Shown piece by piece: positions 23,396 to 35,848 of a stretch of DNA of 64,000 nt (within the stretch, counting starts at the first letter, position 1; every line of letters starts with the position of its first letter). Source of the DNA: Acanthacorydalis orientalis (taxonomy: Eukaryota; Arthropoda; Insecta; Megaloptera; Corydalidae). The position numbers and the translations under genes were made by a program. The notes under the pieces were generated by a model. It ran no database searches and was not told the DNA's origin. It was given only the letters and a program-made list of their open reading frames with translations. The stretch spans positions 36,344,818 through 36,408,817 of the forward strand of contig CM068315.1 in the NCBI GenBank assembly GCA_034766995.1, in the 5' to 3' direction.

Positions 23396-23961
23396 CGCGG
23401 GTTGTTTGGAAAGTTTGGTAAATTTTTATAATGTAACGCCACTATTTATTTGGTAACGATAGGACTATAAAGTGTCACATTTCAAACTAGCATAGACGAA
23501 ATTTCAGCTAGAATTGATGTGTTGTTCACGTTGTACACATATTTAAAGCGAGTATTGTAGCAGTTGCCTCAAAAATGGAAAAAAAGCGACCGTTTGAAAA
23601 AAGGGACGAAAAAAACGACCAAGATTGGGGAACAAAAAAATGTTCTTTCACCAAGTCAACGCACAAATCGACTGTCACAACGGCAAAATTGCATTAATTA
23701 GACTTCGAACTGATTCCTCATCCACATTATTCTCCAGACATGTTCCTGTGCAACTTCTCCTATTCTCAAATTTGAAAATTTGGCTCGATGGAAAGAAATT
23801 CTCATCGAATGATAATACCATTCCTGGAGTCAATGCATATTTTGCAGACTCGCTCGACCAAGTATATAGCCCTCAATGGAGACTATTGAGAAATAAAATT
23901 TATTTTTTTCCAAAAAAACGATGTTTTATTCTTTTTTACCATACTTCTCAAAAGACCTTTA
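23396..23961 (+). mobile_element. Internally deleted irritans-like mariner (566 bp)
   Basis: The left terminus reads CGCGGGTTGTTTGGAAAGTT, then TGGTAA; the right terminus, reverse-complemented, reads TAAAGGTCTTTTGAGAAGTA, then TGGTAA. TA lies at 23394-23395 and 23962-23963. The start codon region (ATG at 23575, MEKKR) is joined to the middle of the catalytic domain; about half the transposase gene is missing. The right edge runs into a (TA)n tract. The same family appears at 63595, with a nearly identical terminus. Confidence 0.88.
23575..23898 (+). pseudogene. C-terminal half of an irritans-like mariner transposase
   Basis: Start region MEKKR fused to the second half of the catalytic core. 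Recognisable blocks: FFHQVNAQIDCHNGK, where the usual His-Gln-Asp-Asn-Ala-Pro motif has Val in place of the catalytic Asp; YSPDM followed by a degraded APSD motif (CNF instead of SDF), so the third Asp is lost too; LLFSNLKIWLDGKKFSSND; VNAYFADSLDQVY; and an out-of-frame ALNGDY near the end. One long open frame (23625-24005) covers most of this but shifts frame relative to the ancestral protein. The first catalytic Asp falls in the deleted part. Confidence 0.85.
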
Positions 23962-24048
23962 TATATATATATATATATATTAAAAAAAAAGTATTTGTTC
24001 ACTAGTTATTTTACTAAACAAATATAACAGTGTTTTGGAGAAAGAATA

Positions 24049-24094
<46 letters not shown>
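23962..24094. repeat. Two (TA)n tracts after a mariner end
   Basis: Pure TA at 23962-23981, directly at the mariner target site, and a second 44-bp run at 24051-24094, separated by about 70 bp of AT-rich sequence. Confidence 0.9.
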
Positions 24095-24098
<4 letters not shown>

Positions 24099-24448
24099 TT
24101 TATTAATGGGTTATCTATTTTTTAAAATAAAATTAAGGAAATAATTGTTTTCAAAATAAAATTTCAAGAATAACCACTTATTAATTTCTACAAATAATTC
24201 TTAAAAAGATCTTATTCTTAAAACAGAAAATAGTTTGTACTCTGAAAGGTGAAATAAACTAGTTTTAGTTACTATGTAATGAATTACCCCCAGCTTAGAA
24301 TTTTTTAAATAATTCTTGTAGTAAAAACTACACTCAGTTTTTATGAGTTCAAATATTTTATGTGAAACTTGAAAAACATCTTTAAGTTTTCTTAATTACA
24401 TGTTTTTATTTGCTAAACTACACAATTGATAATTTATTACCGTATGCA

Positions 24449-24500
<52 letters not shown>

Positions 24501-25729
24501 AGTGGATAAAAGTTCTTACTATGAAATTCACGACTTCAACGAAGAAGAAACAATTTCGTCTTTTTGTGTCTTATGAGCAAATTTATTTTCTAGCTATAAA
24601 ACTGAGTTCTGAATCCGTAAAAGCCGGTGTAATAAATGTTAGCAATGCTTACAGCTAATCAAAAGGTCGATAAAACGGGGGTTGCACAATATCTGTTCTA
24701 AATGATGAGATTCAATTAATTTCTGCTATGGTCTCGAAATTGTTACTTCCTTCTTTCTAACATATACATTTGCAATATATTATTCAGCTATACACGATTA
24801 AGTATTTTTCATTACAGTGAAAATTATCTTGTCTTCATTTCATTAAGATTTTAATTAATCTCCGTGCGTAAATAATACACCAAATGTCATTTATATCATT
24901 CTGGAATTATTTAAATAAAAAACTTTTAAGAGAAGAATTTAAACTGATTGTTTTATATAACAAAATTTAATTTTCTGTCATCTACTTTTTCACCAATTCT
25001 TTTCTAGCATGTATTATAGCTATAAGGCCTAGTGAATTTCATTAAAACTATACGGTACTTTTAAAAATATAATTATTTATTTTAAACATATTTAGATGTA
25101 TAATTTTTATACAAAAAAAATTATTCATTCTCATTGATTGAAATTTCTTAAAAATAAAAATGTGAGTTAATACTAGTACACTAAACTATTGTAGCATAAG
25201 ATTTTTAACTATTTGTAAAAGAAAGAATGTCTAGAAAACTTGTATGTTTTGAAAATAATACATCATTCTTCATCGTATGAATTTATTTTAACCATACATA
25301 TGTATGTGCATAAAAGTAACATGAGTTACACAGGAAAACTTTTTTTTAACGAAACGTAAAATTTCTACAAACGTACGATACATAAATTTACATTCAATTT
25401 CTTAAGTAGCGACCCAGTGATGATTGAAGTTCTTTGGGGATGCAAATTCTCTAAAGTTTATTCATTCTATGCACGCACTTACACATATACTATATTTTAT
25501 TGGTGAACACAAGATAGACTGTTGAGAATGGAAGCTCCCATCGGAGTCATAAGTTCTTATCGAAGACCACGTATCACTTTCGCCAGGTAGTTGAACCGAA
25601 GACAATATCCAAGAAACATATCAGCTATGTATTTAAATTCCAAACGATAACAATAAATATTTAAATACAGTAGCATTTCTAAGATCGATTCTGAGATATG
25701 CACTTGATCTCTAATTATACAGTTCGATT

Positions 25730-25770
<41 letters not shown>

Positions 25771-26618
25771 AACACTAACATTATTTTTTACTTATCGAAT
25801 TTTAAAATTTAATAAGAATTATAATACATAAAAATCAAACATATTAATTTTATATTAATATTACACAAGGATAAAATTTGTATTTAATTGTATTGTGAAG
25901 AAAGTAAATACAACAAAAACACTTAAAAGTTACAAAAAACTAATTTTTTAAGGATTAATATTCTATCCACTGTTATATCAAAAAATAATTATATTTTGAC
26001 AACAAATTAATTTTCAACTGACTCAATTTCAAATATAGAAAGATAACGTCAATAACTCATGTTTAATTTAAATTTGTAACACTAAAAGTTTTGATATTCA
26101 ACCAATAAATTGAAAGTGTCAGCTTAATTTCCTGTCAAAATGATTCGGCTTTAATTCAATTAGTTATATATTAATTTTAGAATAAAGGTAAGTAGGTTTA
26201 TGTCATATTTGAAATTATTCGTTTCAGAAATGAACAATATTTTTATTCAAAAATAATACTTTATTTGTAAATAAAGAAAATATTTTCTGAAAAAGTTTAC
26301 ACTTTGACAGAGTTACATTGAAATTATTTTTTTAATATTTATCTATATAATATAATAAATAGCATTTTGTAATAATGTTTTAAATAATTTTTTTAAATAA
26401 ACATTAAAATAAAAGTATTTTTAAATTATTTTTTATAATGAAAAATATATATGATAGTTTACCATAAAAGTTATATATTTTAAGCGTAAGATTATTAAAA
26501 AATAATTAAGTATGAAATTAATTTGTGTTCAGTTTGAAGATGCATAAGAGTTTGAGTAAAAAAGATTTGATTACTTAATAATTTATGACATATTTTTATA
26601 ATTTAGATTAAGATATTA
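24095..26618. other. AT-rich intergenic DNA
   Basis: (TA)n runs at 24452-24500 and 25735-25764. Slightly less AT-rich stretches at 24510-24730 and 25360-25700. No coding or RNA signal recognised. Confidence 0.5.
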
Positions 26619-27150
26619 TTAGGTCGATAGGAAAATAATTGCAGTTTTTACTTTCTAAATTCTAATCTTTTTTCAATGAGTGTCATTTCATCCTGTTCAT
26701 ATTAATATTATTTTAAAGTGCATTTTTCGGTCTGTAGTTTAGTAATATCGACTTTGGTTTTGTCATTAATTTTGCTCCAAATTGAACTATTGAATTAAAG
26801 ATTGAAAAGAAGCAAATAACAGATAGTAAAGCAGCAGAAATTGCTCATAAACTCAACGATGCTTTTGGTGTGGGTACTGTTAAGGAACGTAAGGTGTAAT
26901 GGTAGTTTCAAAAATTCCGTGTTGAGGACGAGAGCCTTAAAGATGAAGAAGATCATGAGAGTCCTTCTTCAGTTCATAACAATCAACTGAAAGCGTTACT
27001 TGAGTCAGGACCAAGCACAACATTAAGAGACCTTGTACAAAATCTAGGTGATAGTCATCCAGCAATTCTGGATCATTTAATACAACTAGAATAAAAAAAG
27101 GTATATGAATTTGAAGGTCATAAACAGCAATTATTTTTCTCCCAACCTAA
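26619..27150 (+). mobile_element. cecropia-type mariner, HTH-only derivative, copy 3 (532 bp)
   Basis: The most complete copy of the TTAGGTTGG family. Left end TTAGGTCGATAGGAAAATAA; right end, reverse-complemented, TTAGGTTGGGAGAAAAATAA; TA at 26617-26618 and 27151-27152. After a leader of about 180 bp the degraded coding remnant reads SKAAEIAHKLNDAFGVGT, then FQKFRVEDESLKDEEDHES, VHNNQLKALLES and SHPAILDHLIQLE: the complete bipartite HTH DNA-binding domain of a SETMAR/Hsmar1-like transposase. It then jumps to the 3' end, with all of the catalytic domain gone. Stops at the expected Trp-Trp position show decay. Confidence 0.9.
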
Positions 27151-27204
27151 TAGTTAAAACATTAACCAAATATTGAATACGTTATCTACACCAACTTATT
27201 CATC

Positions 27205-27209
<5 letters not shown>

Positions 27210-27262
<53 letters not shown>
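27210..27262. repeat. Compound (TA)n(GT)n microsatellite
   Basis: About 36 bp of TA passing into about eight GT units, some 60 bp beyond a mariner end and not directly attached to it. Confidence 0.95.
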
Positions 27263-29929
27263 AACGATTATAATTATAATTTTTAAATAAATTTGGAATT
27301 AAAACCAGAATGACATTTTTGTGATCATCATTAAACAGGAAATTCGACTGTATAATTTTGTCGTCTGTATAAAAAGTAATTGTTTTAAAAACTTTCTTTA
27401 ATAATATAAGTGATATCTGGCTTTAAAATAAAATAAACTAAGATTTCTAATATAATAATTGAAATAAAAAGGTTGAAACATATCAAATTATATACTTGTA
27501 ACTTCTTTAATTCACTCTCATGAAAATGCTTTTCGGTTACTTTAAAAATACTCATATACAGAAAAATAACACATCCATGTACGAAAAACGATAAACACGT
27601 ACAAATAATAAAAAAGAAAACCCGAGTGAAAAAATATGAAACAACATTCGGTTTCATGATGTTTCCGGGATCTTTCAAAATTTAATTTAAAATGAAAACA
27701 AATAATGAACATAAAGTTCAATAAACGGACTTTTTCAATTTCATATCTGTTTGATTACAAATTTAAAGGAATTGCGTCATTCCCATATAGGTGTGTTCTT
27801 CATTATGTTTGAATTCCGTTTACTGGAAATATTCAGAACCTTAAATTAACATACCTTTAATCGCAGATGCTCACCGTATATTTTAAACGTTCCAATAATC
27901 TGCGGTCGAATTCCGTGCAAAGTTTCGCAAAATTTGCAAATAATGTTATGCAGGTCACATCAAATTGTTCTCGTTTTCTCTTTGTCCATATTTATCTTAA
28001 ATATATTGGATAACGTGATTGAACAATTAGAAATTCTATACCTTTGTTTATATCAAATAAAACATGTAATGTATATATTATTATAAAATAATTCTAGTGA
28101 TAAACGAGCAAATTTCTCCTCAAATAACCATTGTATAAATACTAAAATATGTTAATTGCAGCAAATAATTTGATAACAAACGATTATATTTCTATTTTAA
28201 TTAATAATAATTCTAATAGTTATATTTAAAATATTTCAATATCATTTTCTTAAAGAAATATATAGTGTACAGAAAAAAACTATTACTCATCAATAATTTT
28301 ATGAAACAGTTTTCTCAAAATTGAGTATCTTTTTTGTTACGTAATTATATAAACAAATTAACTTTTTCCTGCACTGATATTTTTTCAAAGCGGTTTATAT
28401 TAAAAATTAAAATTATTTATAATACTGAATTTTTTTTACTACAATTGTTTCAATTTTATAATTTTTCAACCCCGAACTTTTATAATAAACTGTACGTGAT
28501 ATAGACAAGTTTTAAAAGAGTAATTGTAAATTAAATTAGATAAAAGATAAATTGCTTTTCGTTTAATCATATATCTTATAATGAAATATACTCGTCAATT
28601 TCATAATATATTTGTTATCTATATGTAACTTTTGGTTATTTACTGCTGTTTTTATTGACATCATTTTTATAGACGCTCTTTAAAATTGTTAGTTATTTAT
28701 ATGCTACGAATACAAGTGTTTTATATACAATTAAATTAAAATATAGCTTAAACTCACTTTGAATATATCCGTTTATTTACGACCAACGCTATAAAACAAT
28801 CAAATAAAATATTAATTAAAGTAAAACAAGTACTTAAATGTATAGAAATCTAATTCACATGTTTTGCTATGAATTGGAAAAAACAAGTAATTAAAATAAA
28901 TGTCTGGATTGCATTGAAACTTTGATCGTGAACACGATTTTCAGTTTGATAGGAACACAAAATGTGTTACGAGTAAACTGCCAAAGAAACCAATCGATCT
29001 TTTATAGCTTCGGAACTCTGTTCTTGTTTACTGTATTTTCACATTAGCTACCAATCTCCACGCGCGGAATTTTTATAGTCCAGTATAAACATTTTATTGC
29101 TGGATTGAGTTTAACATTTCTGTAGCGTGCGAAATTCCGTTCTGGACACCTCACATTACTTGCTATTTTTCACGTTTCTCTTTCACCTGTGTTTTTTTTT
29201 AACATACAAATAATATAAAAACACGGTCGAAAATATCTTGAAATGTTTGTCAATCGGTTTTTACATTGATGATCGCACACAAATTGATTTTTATAACGTT
29301 TTGTGAATTTATAGATTTATATAAAAAATTGAGAAATAGAAGATTTAGTATAAGATTTTTTACTTACAATGTAAATACGAATATATTATAACAATTTTTC
29401 TCGAATATTTCAAATATAATGTTGTTGATAATATTAAAAAACCTTCTTTTACAATCAGTTGAAATCAACGCGTGCAAGGCAATTTCGTTTTCAAAAACTA
29501 ATTCTGTGATTATTGGGAAAGATATTTATATTAAATTCATTGAAAATATATTTAATCGTTCCTAAAAAGAAACGAAAAAAATATATGTTTATTTTCGTAT
29601 ATTCTTAGTAATAAATTTATTTGTGATGTTTTCTTAAATATGGTAGAAATTTTTCTAAAACGCGAATCAAGATCATAACATTTTCTCTGATAGATTTTTA
29701 ATATTTAAAAATGATCACACGATTTTTTGGAATGTTCTTTTTCTTAACACTTCAAGATGGACAATTAGAATTATAAAGTAAATGTTAAAGAAGTAAAATT
29801 AAAAAATGCATAAATTGTAATAAATAACTTTCTTTTATTTCAATATATTAAGTCTAACAATTAATTGCTCGACTTTTAATTGAACCAATCATAATTTTAA
29901 AAATAACTAATAAAATCATAACTAATAAA
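27263..29929. other. AT-rich intergenic DNA with two mild GC-elevated patches
   Basis: Patches at about 27770-28010 and 28900-29190 have more mixed composition (for example CCACGCGCGG near 29058). A 97-codon minus-strand frame at 27385-27678 is hydrophobic (Phe/Ile/Cys-rich) and could be read as membrane-like, but it has no homology I recognise and that composition is common in T-rich DNA. No transposon termini seen. Confidence 0.5.
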
Positions 29930-30405
29930 AATCACCGTAATTTTAACTCTGTTTTAAATTAAAATATTTTCTAGTAGTTTTAAGATTTTAAAGTGCTAAC
30001 CTTAACATTTAAAAATACTATATATCTTGGCCCAAGCAATGTTAATAACCTCACAAATCAGTAGTAAACACGATGACGTTCGAAAAGCAGGATATTAAGC
30101 ATTGTTTACTTTTCGTATTCCAATTAAAAAAAAATACTATCGAAGCCACAGGAATTATTTGCCCAGCTTTGGAGGTAGGTGTTGATGCATAAAATATGAA
30201 AAAAATGATAAAATAGTGGAAGAATCCGAGACAGTGTATTACAACTTCATTGAATCAGAGCCAATGACTTTTTCTATAAGGGATCCGACAGATAGAGCAA
30301 AGTTATACAAAAGAATAGGGGATACTTTGAGGATTGAAATGTATTTCATTTTTCCGAAAACATTCATTTTCTATAAAAAGGCACCAAATTAATTTGTACA
30401 CATAA
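29930..30405 (+). mobile_element. Internally deleted mariner, family X copy B
   Basis: Homologous along its length to the copies at 12983 and 57345. The right terminus, reverse-complemented, reads TTATGTGTACAAATTAATTT, then GGTGCC, with TA at 30406-30407; the left terminus is not clear, so the start is approximate. Coding remnant: ATGACGTTCGAAAAG (30073) then STEATGI, CPALEV and the same jump to the C-terminal end as in the other copies (AAAATAGTGGAAGA at 30212). The end still matches FYKKAPN. Here the internal TA stretch is only CTATATATCTT, the ancestral-looking state. Confidence 0.8.
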
Positions 30406-30786
30406 TATATTACGATGTTATCTGTTAAAACCTAATAGCTATTTTTTAAGGGTTGAAATATGTTATTAATACGCTATATAAGTGCATGTTTGGTATTGTT
30501 TCTTCCTCGTGCATTTAACTTTTCATATGGCCGTACGTGTTATAGCAATCCAAAGGAGTGGTATCTCCTTATTTCAGTAGATAAATATTATGTATTTATG
30601 TACAATCCATATACTTATAACTTTAAATGATTATTTCGGTTAATTGGATATATAATTCACGTTTGTAAAATATTTTCTTACTAAAATAGCCTTAAAAATA
30701 TATTCTATGAGTTTTCCTATTACGGTATACAATACGATTATTTACATACATATGTATTTATATATATTTATGTTAATAAATATATA
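30406..30786. other. AT-rich spacer
   Basis: Nothing recognised. Confidence 0.5.
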
Positions 30787-30787
30787 T

Positions 30788-30852
<65 letters not shown>
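30787..30852. repeat. Compound (CA)n(TA)n tract abutting the left end of a MITE
   Basis: About nine CA units, then a long TA run that ends at the MITE terminus. Confidence 0.95.
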
Positions 30853-30856
<4 letters not shown>

Positions 30857-31058
30857 GATTGAACTGAGGCTTCCACACGAAACTATTAAAATAAACGAAA
30901 AAATTAAAAAAAAACATGTTATTCTCCATTTAGCATTTAATTCAATTGTATTTTAGTATTGAATTGAACTAAAATACTAAATAAAAAATAACATGCCTTT
31001 TCTTAACCTCTGCGCCCCCTTTTAATACTTTCACATAAAAGCCTAAATTGAATCATCA
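30853..31058 (+). mobile_element. Palindromic TA-target MITE, best-preserved copy (206 bp)
   Basis: Left arm GGGTGATTGAACTGAGGCTT, then CCACACGAAACTATTAAAA. Right arm, reverse-complemented, TGATGATTCAATTTAGGCTT, then TTATGTGAAAGTATTAAAA. TA precedes and follows the element (31059-31060). The central nested hairpin (about 30925-30985) pairs AGCATTT/TTCAATT with AATTGAACTAAAATACTAAA around GTATTTTAGTATT. Both edges meet (TA)n tracts. No coding capacity. Confidence 0.87.
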
Positions 31059-31072
31059 TATATATATATATA
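31059..31072. repeat. Short (TA)n tract at the right end of the MITE
   Basis: Seven TA units starting at the target-site TA. Confidence 0.85.
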
Positions 31073-33185
31073 ACAAAGTTCTGAAAATATATTCTATTAA
31101 ATAAAAAATACCATTTTAAAGCATATAAAAATATTTGCTCAATTTTTTTACTTTTAATAACACCTATTTCCATAATTACAAATTAATCAATTTTAGTAAT
31201 TAGTTAATTTTATTAGTAAATTTTTGTTTAGGATATTTTAGGATGCAAGGTTATAAAATAATTTATTCAACAAAATGTTCATAAACATAATCCATTTCTC
31301 GTAAATTTTGATTTCAATTTTAAATAACGAGTATTAACAGAAATTTCTTAATTTAATTTTGATTGAGTAAATTTTAGTATTGTACAAAAATTGTTATGAA
31401 GTAGTTATCTGCTCTATAATATTTTGAAACAAACAGTTACATTTTTATTATAAAAAATTAGTATCAACAAATATAAAAGTTTATACGAAGTATAATGAAT
31501 ATTTGGTTCGTTTAAAAAATTTACAAATGTACAAAAATACATATTCAATAGTTATATATAAAATTAGTTAAACATGCATATACGTTTTTATGGTTAAAAG
31601 CTTTTTATATTATTATTTAAATGAAAACTAATAACATTCTCATAAAAATACAAAAATATTAAGTTGTAAAGCAACTGACCACAGCTGATCAATAATTTTA
31701 ATGAAATTGAAAATATAATAAAGAAAAGCATAATAGATAATGTTAGAACGAATGTATTTTATACGAAGTTTTACAAAATTTATATTTCTTATATAAAAAA
31801 ATGTTATAGACTATATATATATATATATATATATATGTAATTTGAAATTATTTTCAAATTAAAAACAAAATATAAAAAAGCTGTTATAGTTAAATCTTTA
31901 ACTTCTTTTAAAAAATCTTATCATTTTATATAATTAGGTTTTCATTCGATTAACTTTTTTGGAATATTAAATATACATAAAATTTATGAAAGAGCCGTAA
32001 AACTCTATTGTTGTAACAAATTAAGTGATGTAAGAATTTGAGTTTCAGTAGCAACGTTGACATTTTCCCGTGGCATGTCAATGTCACTATCACTGTTGTC
32101 ACTTCACTGGAGTTTATTACTACGGTTATAATCTTTTTGCTATTACAGAAATTTCATTGTCAGCTGATGTAATCTATATTTGATTTTAAAGACGCCTCTA
32201 GTGAATGGTATTAAATATTTTTTACATATTATAATTCTTGTTTAACATCATATTTCTGCGATTATACATTCAATGATCATGTTTGTATCGTATAAATAAT
32301 ACTAATATATAAAGTATCAAGTTTCGCTAATACATTATAAGTTATTATTAAATTAATTATAATATTGTATTAGTAAAGATATGATGGTTTAAATCGTGTT
32401 TTTGATATTCTTTTGAAAATACATACAGTAAATTATAAGTACATTAAAAATTGAAATTTAAAGCACATTATATATATATATATATATATATATACTCTTA
32501 TTTTTCGTCACTTTGTCCTGAGGACAATCTGACGAGAAATATTTGCCTGATCAGTTCATAGGTTTCAAGTTTAAGTCATTATGTTTCGTTCTTGTGTATT
32601 TTTTAAGTTTAAATATATATGTAGTAAAAACCAATAAACAGTTTTCTTTTTCTATGTTTCTTTTTATTCTCTCATCAATTTTGACGAGTTATGTATTAGT
32701 TCTAATAATAATTTACAATTTTTGACTGTAATTTAAAAAAGCAAAAAATAAGTTGTGTATAAAATATCAATATTACTAAATATTTTATAGTAATACATAC
32801 TTAATTAGATACATACAATACTATTTACATTATTAACAAGTTTACATATCAATATCTTTAATTTATCTTTGACTATTTTAAAACTTTTTAATTACAGACT
32901 TATGTATTTTTTTAAAAAATACATTATATTTAATGACATTAAAAATACTGTATTGCATATAGTTTTATTATAATGGTTATTTTATAACGTTATATATATA
33001 AATTATATTTTTTAACATCCAAATGTTTTTAATTCGTTATTGTTGACTCAAATTTTAAAATATTGTTTAATTCTTTTATTTAATCTACGAAAATTGTCAT
33101 GATATTCTTAGCCTAAATCATAAGAGTTATCAAGGTTTCATTTAGATTTATTTGGACTTTTCATCGATCCTATGAAAGCTTTTAG

Positions 33186-33223
<38 letters not shown>

Positions 33224-33687
33224 GGATTAAGAACTTAAACTAGTCGTTGCAGATACATTCGTGTAATTTACAACGATCAAGATCACCGGCATAATACTTC
33301 AGCAACAACACATGGTTAAAAATAAACAATCATAATTTTAATCTAAATGATTGTTCTCTTCAAAAGCATACCAATAGACAATTACCTATTGAGAATTGTT
33401 TTGATTTGGAGATCTAAATATTTACTATATATTTTACTGTTAGTTTACATCAGGTACACTTGTAGAGCCAAATGTGTCTAATTTTTGTCAAATGATAAAT
33501 CATATTTGAAAAAATTTCATACGTATTATGATATTTTTATTAGATTTTTAATTAAAAATTGAACTATGATTGATTTTTAAAAATTTACTATCAATAACAA
33601 TTTAAGAAATAAACATTATTTCACTAAAAAAACTAAATTTAAAGATATTTTATAGAAAATGATAACTAAATTTAATATTTGGTTATA
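31073..33687. other. AT-rich intergenic DNA
   Basis: (TA)n runs at 31814-31837, 32470-32494 and 33188-33220. A slightly less AT-rich patch at 32035-32175 includes TTGACATTTTCCCGTGGCA. The 60-codon plus-strand frame at 32543-32725 is a T-rich hydrophobic frame without recognisable homology. Confidence 0.5.
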
Positions 33688-34170
33688 TTAGATTGATAGG
33701 AAAATAATTGCTGTTTTTATTTTTGAATTCTAACCTTAATTTTTTTCAATGAAAGTGTCATTTCATCGTGTTCATGTTAATATCATTTTAAAGTGCATTT
33801 TTCGGTCTGTATTCTAGTAATATCGACTTTGGTTTTATTATTAATTTTGGATCAAATTGGGATATTGAATTAAAGATGGAGAAGGAGCAACTACGAGCAA
33901 TTTTGTACTAGTTCAAAATGGGTGGTAAAGCAGTAGAAACTGCTCATAAACTAAGACGAGAGTCTTGAAGATAAAAAAAGTCTCTGGCACCTTTCTTCAA
34001 TACATAACGACCAACTGAAGGTGTTAGTTGAATCCGAAACACGCACAATTTGAGAGCATGCATAAAGGTTAGGCGTTGTCAACCACCAGTTCTCAGCCAT
34101 TTAAAACCATTCAAATTAAAAAATGTTATGAATTTGAAGATAAACCGCAACTATTTTTCTATTCACCTAA
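33688..34170 (+). mobile_element. cecropia-type mariner, HTH-only derivative, copy 4 (483 bp)
   Basis: Left end TTAGATTGATAGGAAAATAA; right end, reverse-complemented, TTAGGTGAATAGAAAAATAG; TA at 33686-33687 and 34171-34172. This copy keeps the transposase start, MEKEQLRAILY, a stop, then FKMGGKAVETAHKL at about 33876-33950. A deletion of the middle HTH follows, then VHNDQLKVLVES and the remnant of the second HTH. It shares the 3' junction with copies 1, 3 and 5. No catalytic domain. Confidence 0.88.
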
Positions 34171-34371
34171 TATGAATTAAAAATTATTTACGTTTCAAGA
34201 TTTTTAGGTGTTTTTTTTACATTAATTAAAACAATATGCTCCTTTTAAATACCTAAAAATTAAAATATAAAAATATTCAATTGTACTCTCTATCCCTAAA
34301 CAAATCTAAGAAAATTCTATATATCAGTATAATCAGTTTAAAGGAGTAGCAAACCTTTCTGAATATAATGT

Positions 34372-34373
<2 letters not shown>
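34171..34373. other. AT-rich spacer
   Basis: Nothing recognised. Confidence 0.5.

Positions 34374-34449
<76 letters not shown>
34374..34449. repeat. Long (TA)n microsatellite, about 76 bp
   Basis: Pure TA, among the longest uninterrupted runs in the window. It produces a Tyr-Ile repeat in a minus-strand frame, which is not a gene. Confidence 0.96.
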
Positions 34450-34453
<4 letters not shown>

Positions 34454-35305
34454 AAGACAGAAAGAGAAACGTGTGTGTCTACGTGCATAAAATGTACGTA
34501 TACAAATATTGTATTCAATGTTGACAATTTTTCATTATTGGCTTCAGAATTTGAATGTAACAAGATTAAAAAAATCCATTTCAAATATTCAAAGTACGCA
34601 ATAAATAAACCTGTTTGCAGATCTCATTAGCAGCACATATTTCACAGTATCATCATCCACCACACACGGCTTTAAGTAGACTTAAACTGGTTAGGTATAT
34701 TTGGAAAAGGTTGAAAATATATCCCATCTAGGAAATCATGTATTATTCACGTATATACGGTACATGTACACGAGGGCGCAACGGCACCTTGATATTAAGT
34801 TGACACATAAAGTTGCTTTGTCTGCTATGTGTGTCCCTAATAAAAGTCAATATTATGTGTACATATGACGCTATTCTAACACAACGCAATATACCGAAGA
34901 AAGTATTATAAATTATAAAAATGTGTCTGTTTTCTTCATTTTCACTTTCTCTCATATTATATTTTTCGTTGGGACGTACGACTGAATTTACATAATATTA
35001 TGTTCAACGTAATTTAAATTTTGTTTATAAAAGATCACTAAATTACATACTTTTCACATAATTTCACAGATAATTGTATTTAAAAGGTAATAAAATAATA
35101 TCAAATCGTTTCTATAAAAAATGAAAATAGTGATCTACAGAGTAAATACTCTATAAATAATATTCTATTCTATAAACAAAATTTAAAAAAAATGTGCACT
35201 GCTAAATCTTGACAAATACCTTCACATTCTTATTTACTGACAAACTCTAAAACGGTTACGTGCTTCTCTTCTTTAACAATATTCATTAGACAATTACATA
35301 ACATA
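34450..35305. other. Intergenic DNA, moderately AT-rich
   Basis: 34600-34980 has more mixed composition, and a 70-codon minus-strand frame (34743-34955) without a domain. No element ends seen. Confidence 0.45.
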
Positions 35306-35848
35306 TAAGATTGGTAGGAAAATAATTGCGGTTTTTTTTCCGAATTATAACATTAATTTTTTCAATGAAAGTGTCATTTCATCGTGTGCAGATTAATATC
35401 ATTTAAATGTGTATTTTTAGGTCTGTATTTTGATAACGTTCACTTTGTTTTTTTTTTTAATAATTTTGCTTCTAATTGGGCTATTAAATTAAAGATGAAA
35501 AAGAAGTAAATAAGAACATTTTTTGTACGAGTTCAAAACAAGTGGTAAAGCGACAGATTCGTAAACTGAATGATGGTTATCGTGTGGTTACTCTTAAGAA
35601 ACGTATGATGCAATGATTGTTTAAAAAAGTTTGTGCTGTGGACGAGAGCCTTGAAAATGAAGAAGGTCGTGGGCATCGTTCTTCAGTTCATAACAAGCAA
35701 CTGAAGGTGTTAGTTGATTCCCAACAATTCAAGAGCTTGCACAAAATTTTGGCTTTTGTCATCCAATAGTTCTACTTAAAATAGCTCAGAAAATCAAAAA
35801 AGCTTGACAAAAGGCTACATAAACTGCAATTATTTTTCTACCAACCTA
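35306..35848 (+). mobile_element. cecropia-type mariner, HTH-only derivative, copy 5 (543 bp)
   Basis: Left end TAAGATTGGTAGGAAAATAA, followed by TTGCGG; right end, reverse-complemented, ATAGGTTGGTAGAAAAATAA; TA at 35304-35305 and 35849-35850. The interior carries the leader, the start region ATGAAAAAGAAG, then a degraded bipartite HTH domain: VDESLENEEGRGHRSSVHNK and QLKVLVDS can be read. The catalytic domain is absent and the 3' junction is the family one. Many point changes; inactive. Confidence 0.88.

Noticed and set aside
23625..24005. 126-codon frame as a functional gene
   Set aside because: It is a frame-shifted remnant of a mariner catalytic domain with lost catalytic residues, and it ends in the flanking microsatellite.
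27385..27678. 97-codon minus-strand frame as a possible small membrane protein
   Set aside because: The Phe/Ile/Leu-rich composition is what T-rich non-coding DNA yields; no homology recognised, no conserved context.
34333..34584. Tyr-Ile-repeat reading frames over microsatellites (also near 586, 42295, 42811, 46459, 48585, 49784, 60494, 62420 and others)
   Set aside because: They are (TA)n or compound microsatellites translated in two of the frames; open on both strands at once, with no start context or domain.
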